The notes below the pieces were generated by a model that was given only the letters and a program-made list of their open reading frames with translations, did no database searches and had not been told where the DNA came from. A stretch of DNA of 9,473 bases, from NCBI GenBank assembly GCA_021811505.1, contig JAJZOM010000031.1, forward strand, positions 1 through 9,473, read 5' to 3'. This document shows, piece by piece, positions 1 through 5,163 of the stretch. A program made the position numbers and the translations under genes. Source of the DNA: Thermoplasmata archaeon. Lineage in GTDB: Archaea > Thermoplasmatota > Thermoplasmata > Thermoplasmatales > Thermoplasmataceae. Every line of letters begins with the position of its first letter. Position 1 is the stretch's first letter.

Positions 1-142
1 CAGCAGTCGAGGTAACATACAAAACAATTGTTCCACCCGGTGCATTCAACGACACAGCCTGAGAAACAGCGTGTCTCAGGCCAAGCTGATCTTTTTTCAA
101 GTGCTTTAAAACGATTTCAGTTTCTTGCACTTTTGACTTCAT
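1..142 (-). CDS. APC-family amino-acid permease, N-terminal fragment (runs off the left edge)
   Basis: An open frame starts at ATG 142-140 and stays open to the window edge, giving 47 residues. The first about 19 residues are charged and cytosolic in character (MKSKVQETEIVLKHLKKDQ). They are followed by LGLRHAVSQAVSLNAPGG and a hydrophobic run TIVLYVTSTA, the start of transmembrane helix 1. A short charged leader, then LGL, then a VSQA-x-x-x-NAPGG-like motif leading into helix 1 is characteristic of APC-superfamily amino-acid transporters, common in Thermoplasmatales. The protein would be an inner-membrane permease; the substrate cannot be told from this piece. No other in-frame ATG lies in the fragment. 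AT-rich TATA-like sequences lie just upstream at 149-158 and 172-180; the second is better spaced for a leaderless start. The gene is transcribed away from moaA and has no evident link to cofactor synthesis. Calling it a permease is moderately secure; the rest of the protein is outside the window. Confidence 0.6.
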   Translation of the reverse strand, partial: MKSKVQETEIVLKHLKKDQLGLRHAVSQAVSLNAPGGTIVLYVTSTA

Positions 143-301
143 GGATGGTAAATATATGAAAGTATGTTTGTAATTTTACGACAATGATACGTCAATGCCA
201 TCCGAAATTTAAAAATTAATTAAATCGTTACCCCAGCCGTCCGAAAGCGATTCTGTGTTGAAAAAATCCGTGTTTATTATGTTGAACCTGTCTATCGGCA
301 T

Positions 302-316
302 TTTCAGTAACTATGT
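302..316 (+). repeat. Left terminal inverted repeat of the IS
   Basis: TTTCAGTAACTATGT matches the reverse complement of 1989-2003 at all 15 positions. The three bases 311-313 are also the transposase stop codon (TAG on the minus strand), so the coding region runs into the repeat. An 11-bp core (CAGTAACTATG) recurs inside the element at 1905-1915. Confidence 0.8.
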
Positions 317-1894
317 TTGAAGGGACATAACATCAAAGGGTTTGAGGAGCTTCTGCATCTCCTGGGAAACGGTTGTCCACCGGTATATTTTATTGCTCTT
401 CCTGACTAGGACGACCTCGCTTATCCCTGACAATTTATCCATCAGATCCTCATAGCTTATCCTCATGCTGTGAAAATCAATCTTCCACATGATTGCCGCC
501 ATGATCTCATATGCGATGAAGTTCACCACCGAGAGATAAGCTTCCACCCTCCCTGGAAGCTGGTATCTCACGGGAGAAAGGGATGCGTCTCCCTTCAGGT
601 GCCTGAATGCCTTTTCCACCCGGTCCTTCTGGAAGTATGTTTTCACGATCTCCTTTCCTGACATGGAAATATCGGTGCAGAAGAGAAGTGATCTCCCGTC
701 CTGTCTTCGCGCCTTCGCCTCCTCTGAGGAATCGATCTCATAACCCCTGCGGCCCCTTGCAGGCCTTACCACGGGAGACAGGGATGCCTTCAGTTCTGCC
801 ATGATCTTTCCCGAAGTTTCTGATTCAAGCCTCTGGATTGCAAGATCCCTTTCCGTCCTGGTGCGATCCCTTTTCTCCGGATCGATAATAACCACGATCC
901 TGCAGGTGTGGCCGAACAGTGTTCCGACTTCATCCCTGAAATATATGCCGCGTTCTCCCGGCATCTCTATTATGTTCTCCCTCTTCTCTATCTCGGAATC
1001 CTCGTATTTCGAGATCCAGTCATTGACCTCGGATGAGGTATGCGGTCCGCCGGAAAGCACATGATAATCTTGTTCCAGGGCATAATCTATATTCGCCCTG
1101 CTCACGAAACCACGATCCCAGACAAGCGTGATCCTTTTCAGCTTCCAGCTTGAAAGGTTGTCTATTGTCTCCCTGACGGTTACCTTGTCTGGACTTGAAC
1201 CCCTGACGGGATATCCTGCCAGAGGCATGTAATGATCCCTGGATACGAGAAGGCCAAAACCCATGTGCGGCCTTCCTGTCTGGGCACCGTATCCCCTCTC
1301 GGCAATTTCATTCTCCTGGCCATTCCACCTTATCCTCGTTATATCATGGTAGAAGAAGTATCTCGGATGATCGGATCCGATTATGCCCTTCCAGGTTTCG
1401 GAAAGATCGTGCTGTATCCTCATGGAATGCGATTCTTCTTCGCCGTCATTCCTGATGGATATCGCATCAAGTGCAGAGAGGAAATAATCCTTCGTCATCT
1501 TCTCCGGATCAGGGGAAATCCACCTGTGCAGCGGTGATCTCTTTATCCATCCGCTCATCTTTGTCAGCGCTTTCCTTCCCGTGAGCTGGTTCATAACCAG
1601 AAGGAGGATTGCCATTGCCTTCTCCTCTCCTATGGAATCGGAGAGGCATTCCTTCACATGGAATGATTCTGCGATCCTCCAGAAGAGTGCCATATTTCCG
1701 GCGGGATATGCCATGTCTATGCTTTCGAATCTTGATTCCGCTGCTATAACTTCCTCGTTGCCATCCTTCTCCACAACGCTTCCGAGATGCCTGATCACAT
1801 GTATCCGGGACTGCTTTTTCTCCCTGTCCCACCTGGACTCGACAATTTGCCTGTATTTCCTGCCGCGGCTGGTAATGGTTCTCTCGAAGGACAT
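311..1894 (-). CDS. DDE transposase of an IS1634-like element
   Basis: This 527-residue protein catalyses cut-and-paste movement of the surrounding element. The N-terminus (MSFERTITSRGRKYRQIVES..., then HVIRHLGSV near residues 32-40) is typical of IS1634-type transposases. The catalytic acidic residues of the RNase H-like fold can be placed: D184 in YHDITR, D260 in VWDRGF, and E427 in the signature YFQKDRVEKAFRHLK (Y420, R425, E427, K434). The segment between the second aspartate and the glutamate is long (about 165 residues), as expected for the beta-strand insertion of IS4-type enzymes. The frame is uninterrupted and of usual family length, so the copy may be active. The start at 1894 is chosen because the family N-terminus begins there; no strong Shine-Dalgarno site precedes it. 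By eye its codon positions look more GC-rich than the cofactor genes, consistent with transfer. Confidence 0.9.
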   Translation of the reverse strand: MSFERTITSRGRKYRQIVESRWDREKKQSRIHVIRHLGSVVEKDGNEEVIAAESRFESIDMAYPAGNMALFWRIAESFHVKECLSDSIGEEKAMAILLLVMNQLTGRKALTKMSGWIKRSPLHRWISPDPEKMTKDYFLSALDAISIRNDGEEESHSMRIQHDLSETWKGIIGSDHPRYFFYHDITRIRWNGQENEIAERGYGAQTGRPHMGFGLLVSRDHYMPLAGYPVRGSSPDKVTVRETIDNLSSWKLKRITLVWDRGFVSRANIDYALEQDYHVLSGGPHTSSEVNDWISKYEDSEIEKRENIIEMPGERGIYFRDEVGTLFGHTCRIVVIIDPEKRDRTRTERDLAIQRLESETSGKIMAELKASLSPVVRPARGRRGYEIDSSEEAKARRQDGRSLLFCTDISMSGKEIVKTYFQKDRVEKAFRHLKGDASLSPVRYQLPGRVEAYLSVVNFIAYEIMAAIMWKIDFHSMRISYEDLMDKLSGISEVVLVRKSNKIYRWTTVSQEMQKLLKPFDVMSLQT

Positions 1895-1897
1895 GCA

Positions 1898-1909
1898 TAC
1901 TGTACAGTA
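1898..1909. promoter_or_regulatory. 12-bp perfect palindrome just upstream of the transposase start
   Basis: TACTGTACAGTA reads the same on both strands and ends 3 bases before the transposase start codon (1892-1894, minus strand). It overlaps the internal copy of the IS terminal repeat at 1905-1915, and short outer arms GCATA (1895-1899) and TATGC (1912-1916) add imperfect symmetry. A dyad at this place could bind a dimeric regulator, or the transposase itself, and limit expression. That role is inference. Confidence 0.4.
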
Positions 1910-1915
1910 ACTATG
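1905..1915 (+). repeat. Internal extra copy of the IS terminal-repeat core
   Basis: CAGTAACTATG is identical to positions 305-315 of the left terminal repeat and is in the same orientation. It is therefore inverted relative to the right end (CATAGTTACTG, 1990-2000). The two inverted copies enclose the 74-bp leader between the transposase gene and the right end. Confidence 0.7.
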
Positions 1916-1988
1916 CTAATGAACATTCCGGTCTGATAATGCGTCAGATGATAAGCCATGAATCAGGTTCCCAGAGTGCTGTCACTTG

Positions 1989-2003
1989 ACATAGTTACTG
2001 AAA
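1989..2003 (-). repeat. Right terminal inverted repeat of the IS
   Basis: ACATAGTTACTGAAA is the exact reverse complement of 302-316. It lies 60 bp upstream of the moaA start codon, so the element contributes the upstream neighbourhood of moaA. Confidence 0.8.
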
Positions 2004-2028
2004 TGATCGATATACGGGTTGAAAGCTA

Positions 2029-2042
2029 GGAAAACTTAACTA
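2029..2042 (+). promoter_or_regulatory. Candidate archaeal promoter for moaA
   Basis: GGAAAACTTAACTA has an A-rich BRE-like part (GGAAAA) followed by a weak TATA-like CTTAACTA, centred about 26 bases before the moaA ATG at 2064. This suits a leaderless transcript. It lies in the native flank rather than in the IS, so moaA may have kept its own promoter after the insertion. The box is a poor match and the call is tentative. Confidence 0.3.
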
Positions 2043-2063
2043 ACCAGTATACATTGGAATGTC

Positions 2064-3047
2064 ATGGTGCTGGCTACTGACAATTACGGAAGGCCTGTCA
2101 GGAGCATGAGGGTGCAGGTAAACACCACATGCAATTTCAGGTGTTTTTTCTGTCATATGGAGGGCACCGGCACTCATTCCGAATATCTTTCAGCAGATGA
2201 GATTGAAAAAGTTATAGAAACTGCAAGCAGATGGGGAGTCAACAAGATTAAATTCACCGGCGGAGAACCCACAATCAGAAGAGACATAGTAGATATTGTA
2301 AGGAGGACAAGAAAGCATATTTCCGGCAACATCTCTATGACTACGAATGGCATAATGCTTCCAAAAATAGCGAAAGATCTCAAGGCAGCCGGTCTTGATC
2401 GCGTGAACATTTCTCTGCATTCCATAGAAAAGGAAAAATTTGAGTTCATTACAGGCGTCGACGGAATTGATCAAGTTGTTGAAGGCATAAGGGCAGCACA
2501 TGAAGCTGGATTTTCGCCCATCAAAGTTAATTTTGTAGTCCTTAAGAACCTCAACGAAAGTCAGATCCCCCGCATGATCAAACTTTCTGCCGAGGAGAAC
2601 GTTATTCTCCAGCTCATTGAGTTCGAAACCACAAGGGAAATGGAAAGTTCAGAGGAATTTCAGAAGTACCACATTTCACTTGAACGCATTGAGGAGGAAA
2701 TATCAGCGAAATCATTCAGGTCTGAATTCAATGATCTGCATCATCGCCCGAAATATCACCTAATGATCGATGGCAAGGAAGCAGAAGTCGAATTCGTCAA
2801 GCCAATGAGGAACTATGATTTCTGCAACAACTGCACAAGAATCAGGTTGACATCCACAGGCATGCTAAAGCCATGTCTTATGAGAAGCGATAATTACAGA
2901 AACATAATATCCGGCATCAGAAATGGTGATCGCAATGAAGATCTTGACAGGATTTTCCTTGCATCGGTAAAAGACAGGGAGCCTTACTGGAAAAAGGAGG
3001 ATGAGCTTGAAAATAACAGTGAAATATTTTGGGTCAGTGAAGGATGA
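2064..3047 (+). CDS. moaA: GTP 3',8-cyclase MoaA (radical SAM)
   Basis: MoaA converts GTP to 3',8-cyclo-GTP, the first committed step of molybdopterin synthesis, acting with MoaC. The 327-residue protein has the family start ([20 protein letters not shown]) and the radical-SAM motif CxxxCxxC at C23, C27 and C30, binding the SAM-coordinating 4Fe-4S cluster. [11 protein letters not shown] at 64-74 holds the SAM-binding GGEP. The second, GTP-binding cluster motif is intact as C254-x2-C257-x13-C271 in [15 protein letters not shown]...CL. Length is usual. The ATG at 2064 places the DNYGRPV block at residues 6-12, as in the family. The 3' end overlaps moaD by about 41 bases, implying translational coupling. 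The protein ends ...WVSEG rather than with the Gly-Gly pair found in bacterial MoaA. The IS ends 60 bp upstream. Confidence 0.95.
   Translation: MVLATDNYGRPVRSMRVQVNTTCNFRCFFCHMEGTGTHSEYLSADEIEKVIETASRWGVNKIKFTGGEPTIRRDIVDIVRRTRKHISGNISMTTNGIMLPKIAKDLKAAGLDRVNISLHSIEKEKFEFITGVDGIDQVVEGIRAAHEAGFSPIKVNFVVLKNLNESQIPRMIKLSAEENVILQLIEFETTREMESSEEFQKYHISLERIEEEISAKSFRSEFNDLHHRPKYHLMIDGKEAEVEFVKPMRNYDFCNNCTRIRLTSTGMLKPCLMRSDNYRNIISGIRNGDRNEDLDRIFLASVKDREPYWKKEDELENNSEIFWVSEG
2994..3000 (+). promoter_or_regulatory. Shine-Dalgarno site that decides the moaD start
   Basis: AAGGAGG, a near-perfect anti-16S match, abuts the ATG at 3001 with no spacer but lies 6 bases before the in-frame TTG at 3007. The normal spacing favours TTG 3007 as the moaD start. 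Confidence 0.65.
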
Positions 3048-3252
3048 TGCCGGTAGGGAAATGGAAATAATAGATGTGCCAGAAGGATCCTCTGTTTCCA
3101 GCATAATTGGCATGATAAAGGGAGAACGAAGCGGACTGGCCCTCCGAAAGAATCCACTTATGTTCGCACTGAACCAGAATTTCTGTGACGGAAACAAGAT
3201 TCTTTCGGAAAACGATGAACTGGCTTTGTTTCCAGTAGTCAGCGGCGGATAG
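3007..3252 (+). CDS. moaD: Molybdopterin synthase sulfur carrier subunit MoaD
   Basis: MoaD is the small ubiquitin-like sulfur carrier of molybdopterin synthase. Its C-terminus is adenylated, converted to a thiocarboxylate, and inserted into the MoaE active site. From TTG 3007 the product is 81 residues starting (M)[15 protein letters not shown], a classic MoaD first strand, and ending ...ALFPVVSGG. The terminal Gly-Gly is essential for activation and shows a functional, complete carrier. An ATG at 3001 would add only two residues and is disfavoured because the Shine-Dalgarno AAGGAGG touches it. The gene overlaps the 3' end of moaA. No E1-like activating enzyme (MoeB/ThiF family) is in the window. 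A 105-bp gap with its own TATA box separates moaD from moaE, so the two subunits may be on separate transcripts. Confidence 0.9.
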   Translation: MKITVKYFGSVKDDAGREMEIIDVPEGSSVSSIIGMIKGERSGLALRKNPLMFALNQNFCDGNKILSENDELALFPVVSGG

Positions 3253-3315
3253 ATTCCTTGACTGAACGATGCTGTCTGGACGCGTATACCTTCTGACCTG
3301 GCTACTCCACGCGAG

Positions 3316-3325
3316 ATATTTATAA
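3316..3325 (+). promoter_or_regulatory. TATA box of moaE
   Basis: ATATTTATAA, with core TTTATA at 3319-3324, lies about 36 bases before the ATG at 3358. Initiation about 25 bases downstream would give a leader of roughly 10 nt. It suggests moaE has its own promoter although moaD lies just upstream on the same strand. Confidence 0.5.
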
Positions 3326-3357
3326 GGGGTCCAAACCTGAAGATATGGCACAGGATC

Positions 3358-3765
3358 ATGATGATAAGGATACAGGAAGAACCATTGGACTTGGAAGAAC
3401 TGATTCAGGCAACAAGAAATACAGAAGCCGGCGCAATAGTTACATTCCAGGGGACAGTGAGGAAATACTCCGGCAGCATGGAAGTGACCTCCCTCATATA
3501 TGAAAGTTATAAGGAAATGGCTCTAAATGTCATTCAGACCATAGTAGATGAGGCAAAGGATAAATTCGGAGTACTCGAAGTAAATGTTCTCCACAGAATA
3601 GGAACAGTGAATATAAAGGAGGATTCTGTCGCGATTTCAGTTTCATCTGCCCACAGAAAGGAGGCATTCAAGGCGTGTGAATATATAATTGACAGCATAA
3701 AGGAAAAGGTACCAATCTGGAAAAAGGATGTTAAACCTGGCGGAGAAGCGAAATGGAGAGATTAG
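3358..3765 (+). CDS. moaE: Molybdopterin synthase catalytic subunit MoaE
   Basis: MoaE is the large subunit of molybdopterin synthase; it moves two sulfurs from MoaD to cyclic pyranopterin monophosphate. The 135-residue product shows the family blocks in order: GAIVTFQGTVR (25-35), YESYKEMA (48-55), HRIGTVNIKEDSV (79-91), SSAHRKEAFKACEYIIDSIK (96-115) and VPIWKKD (118-124). The catalytic lysines line up with K115 and K122, seven residues apart as in E. coli K119 and K126. R35, H99 and R100 of the substrate pocket are also present. Length is that of a compact archaeal MoaE. Start is ATG 3358 or the next codon, ATG 3361; both fit the upstream TATA box. Its stop codon overlaps that of the convergent GNAT gene by three bases. 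Confidence 0.95.
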   Translation: MMIRIQEEPLDLEELIQATRNTEAGAIVTFQGTVRKYSGSMEVTSLIYESYKEMALNVIQTIVDEAKDKFGVLEVNVLHRIGTVNIKEDSVAISVSSAHRKEAFKACEYIIDSIKEKVPIWKKDVKPGGEAKWRD

Positions 3766-4250
3766 GATCCGGCTAGATTTTTTTCAAGAATAATATCCTC
3801 TTCGATCTCCTCTTTGAACCTGAATCCTCTCGCCTCATAAAATTTCATTCCAGGTAAATTCTTTTTATGCACAGAAACAGTTAGTTGCCTCTTCCCATTT
3901 GACAGCATCCAATTCTCTCCGTGCCTTAACAGTTCAGTTCCAATGCCATTTCCAATATGATCGGGATTAAGATAAATCCTGAGGAGATGAGCTATCTGGT
4001 TCTTGATTTTCATCTCCATAAAACCAACGATATTATTCTCCATCAGAGCAACTATGAAAAGGTAATTCCTATCGCCTTCAACCATAGATATATGTTTCTG
4101 CAACGCTTCTGGCGAATAATTCCTGTCAATCCACTTCTCTATTTCTTCGGTATCGTATATCTCCTTGTATGTGTGGTACCACGAAGTAGCAGCAATCCTA
4201 TTGATGGGATCAACATCAGATTCCATGGCTTTCCTTATGAAGACACCCAT
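3762..4250 (-). CDS. GNAT-family N-acetyltransferase (PaiA-like)
   Basis: This soluble acetyltransferase of the GNAT fold would move an acetyl group from acetyl-CoA to an amine. The substrate is unknown; the nearest type by sequence pattern is the PaiA-like group (polyamine acetyltransferases), of which Thermoplasma has a member. From ATG 4250 the product has 162 residues: strand 1 and helix FIRKAMESDVDPINRIAATSW (4-24), the PaiA-like block SWYHTYKEIY (23-32), and the acetyl-CoA motif A region IYLNPDHIGNGIGTELL (92-108). The C-terminal motif B is NLPGMKFYEARGFRFKEE (131-148). An in-frame ATG at 4295 would add 15 residues unlike the family. Moreover a TATA-like stretch at 4275-4289 lies inside that extension, about 30 bases before ATG 4250, so 4250 is preferred as a leaderless start. 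It sits convergent to moaE inside the cofactor cluster; a role in the pathway is not evident. Confidence 0.85.
   Translation of the reverse strand: MGVFIRKAMESDVDPINRIAATSWYHTYKEIYDTEEIEKWIDRNYSPEALQKHISMVEGDRNYLFIVALMENNIVGFMEMKIKNQIAHLLRIYLNPDHIGNGIGTELLRHGENWMLSNGKRQLTVSVHKKNLPGMKFYEARGFRFKEEIEEDIILEKNLAGS
3778..3784 (+). terminator. Oligo-T run, candidate terminator of moaE
   Basis: Seven consecutive T residues begin 13 bases after the moaE stop codon, without a clear stem. Archaeal RNA polymerase commonly terminates at such runs. The run lies inside the 3' end of the convergent GNAT gene. Confidence 0.35.
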
Positions 4251-4274
4251 GTGCAAAAAATGAGATAAATCTGG

Positions 4275-4289
4275 TTTAATAATTTTTAT
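4275..4289 (-). promoter_or_regulatory. TATA-like element for the GNAT gene
   Basis: On the minus strand this AT-only stretch contains ATTATTAAA, about 25-30 bases upstream of ATG 4250. The spacing fits a leaderless transcript and argues for the shorter start of the acetyltransferase. Confidence 0.4.
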
Positions 4290-4295
4290 GGTCAT

Positions 4296-4506
4296 AGGGC
4301 CGAATAAGCTGTCCCATTGAAAATTGAACTGAGTTCGTAAACATCGAATAAATTCAGTTCAGCGCTATACTCCTTCATAATATATATGTGACTTTCTTGT
4401 GCCCGGCAGATTGCCTGTAGCTACAAACAGCCTAAAAGATGGATATCCATGTCTTAATCGGCAATATCAAATTTCCTGAATTCCCATAATTTCGAGGGGA
4501 TTATCT
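4296..4506. other. Non-coding gap rich in short palindromes between the GNAT gene and mobA
   Basis: No convincing gene lies here. Besides the 4325-4361 inverted repeat it holds two perfect palindromes, TGTAGCTACA (4416-4425) and ATGGATATCCAT (4439-4450). A 6-bp outer pair, ATTGCC (4410-4415) and GGCAAT (4460-4465), encloses both. This could be the mobA 3' region, an operator cluster or a small structured RNA. A 28-codon minus-strand frame (4378 down to 4292) ends overlapping the outer GNAT ATG but has no family support. Confidence 0.4.
4325..4361. repeat. 11-bp inverted repeat (hairpin potential) upstream of the GNAT gene
   Basis: TGAACTGAGTT at 4325-4335 pairs with AATTCAGTTCA at 4351-4361 over 11 positions, with one G-T wobble and a 15-base loop. 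It lies 75 bases before the GNAT start, between two TATA-like stretches (4275-4289 and 4378-4388). It could be an operator or a leader hairpin; no function is shown. Confidence 0.45.
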
Positions 4507-5034
4507 TCAGGAAGGCTGAGATTCTCGTTGCTGTTCTTCAAGAATCCGTAAAGCTAAAAGATATTCATCAAAAGTATTTACATTAAAAAATGCCAAGGAG
4601 CTGAACTGTTCTTTCGGAATGAATTTTGTATCTGAAGTAAGGAGTGCTTCTCTCATGTTTTTAGCTTTCAAAAGTCCTCCCCTATATATGCTGAATAAAG
4701 GTTCTATATTGCCATCAGAATCGATGGGAGTAACCGGAGTTCCATTATAGCTTGATAAAAGTTTACGAACATCATCTTCGGTGAAAAACGGCATATCACC
4801 TCCAATGAGGACAAATCCCTCATATTTCGCTTTAAGATCGATCACCAGATGCATTATGTCTTGTGAATCATCAATCATGTATGGTACGGGCAGGTCAATT
4901 TTTGAATAAACTACTGTCTCAGTCACCGACGATACTTTTCTGTATATTCTTTCGATCATGGTCTCGTTTCCGAATTTAAGGAAATGCTTGCCCGGAAGAC
5001 GTACAGAGAGTTTTACCGGTATTACCGCAATCAT
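4507..5034 (-). CDS. mobA: MobA-like molybdenum cofactor nucleotidyltransferase (divergent)
   Basis: MobA transfers a nucleotide (GMP, or CMP in MocA-type relatives) to molybdopterin to make the dinucleotide cofactor. From ATG 5034 the product has 175 residues. Supporting blocks, numbered from this start, are: FVLIGGDMPFFTEDDV (74-89, with the metal-binding GDMP aspartate), GNIEPLFSIYRGGLL (108-122, the MobA EPLF-Y block) and SLAFFNVNTFDEY (146-158, the FFN-NT block). The N-terminal loop is unusual: in place of the MobA pattern LAGG-x-S-x-R-M-G-x-x-K it reads VIPVKLSVRLPGKHFLKFG, which looks like CMP-sugar synthetases (IPA-R-x-x-S-x-RLPGK). R17 (of RLPGK) and K21 remain. An ATG at 5049 would add five residues, but a TATA-like AATTAATATT at 5061-5070 puts initiation near 5040, favouring 5034. 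It is divergent from moaC and separated from the downstream GNAT gene by about 250 bases. Confidence 0.8.
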   Translation of the reverse strand: MIAVIPVKLSVRLPGKHFLKFGNETMIERIYRKVSSVTETVVYSKIDLPVPYMIDDSQDIMHLVIDLKAKYEGFVLIGGDMPFFTEDDVRKLLSSYNGTPVTPIDSDGNIEPLFSIYRGGLLKAKNMREALLTSDTKFIPKEQFSSLAFFNVNTFDEYLLALRILEEQQRESQPS

Positions 5035-5060
5035 TGTCGCAATGATCATGCATTGTCCAT

Positions 5061-5070
5061 AATTAATATT
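5061..5070 (-). promoter_or_regulatory. TATA-like box of mobA
   Basis: On the minus strand this is AATATTAATT, centred about 31 bases upstream of ATG 5034. Initiation about 25 bases downstream gives a near-leaderless mobA transcript starting at M6 of the longer frame. Confidence 0.4.
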
Positions 5071-5131
5071 GATTCAGGCTGCATCTACAACATGGGGAGG
5101 TTTCTGCCGGAATCAGGTCCAAGTGAGAATG

Positions 5132-5141
5132 TCTATATTTC
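5132..5141 (+). promoter_or_regulatory. TATA box of the moaC-moaB-moeA operon
   Basis: TCTATATTTC is centred about 27 bases before ATG 5164. No Shine-Dalgarno site precedes that ATG, so a leaderless moaC transcript is likely. It supports 5164 over an in-frame ATG 180 bases upstream. Confidence 0.5.
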
Positions 5142-5163
5142 TAATCATCATAAACTCAGTATA

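Larger units (their letters stand above)
302..2003 (-). mobile_element. Insertion sequence, IS1634-like (IS4 superfamily), about 1.7 kb
   Basis: The element is bounded by perfect 15-bp inverted repeats: TTTCAGTAACTATGT at 302-316, and its reverse complement at 1989-2003. Between them lies one intact DDE transposase on the minus strand and a 109-bp non-coding 5' segment (1895-2003). The repeats and single long transposase fit the IS1634 branch of the IS4 superfamily. I see no clean target duplication: the left flank reads CTATCGGCA and the right flank TGATCGATA, sharing only ATCG at slightly different offsets. The element lies between the leftward permease and rightward moaA and interrupts no recognisable gene. 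Removing it would leave a divergent gap of about 220 bp. The exact outer ends could differ by a few bases. Confidence 0.8.

Noticed and set aside
198..247. Near-identical short direct repeats CCATCCGAAA (198-207) and CCGTCCGAAA (237-246) upstream of the IS
   Set aside because: Two imperfect 10-mers 39 bases apart are weak evidence; no third copy or spacing pattern suggests an operator or CRISPR.
1509..1898. A 129-codon minus-strand frame overlapping the start of the transposase gene, suggestive of a second IS protein or programmed frameshift
   Set aside because: Its sequence has low-complexity charged content with no family pattern, the transposase is intact in one frame, and no slippery run joins the two. 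It is a shadow frame.
3253..3357. Possible molybdenum-cofactor riboswitch before moaE
   Set aside because: The 105-base gap is too short for that class, lacks a visible multi-helix pattern, and contains a TATA box close to the start, leaving only about 10 bases of leader. The class is known from bacteria.
2865..3359. A 164-codon minus-strand frame across moaA, moaD and the following gap
   Set aside because: It is antisense to the conserved CxxC-Cys end of moaA and to all of moaD, with no domain of its own.
4400..4466. Possible tRNA or tRNA-like fold in the palindrome-rich gap
   Set aside because: No GGTTCGAATCC-like B box, no acceptor stem of seven pairs and no CCA-proximal pairing could be found.
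4984..5163. N-terminal extension of moaC by 60 codons
   Set aside because: It runs across the mobA start and the moaC TATA box, has no similarity to MoaC, and the family N-terminus begins at 5164.
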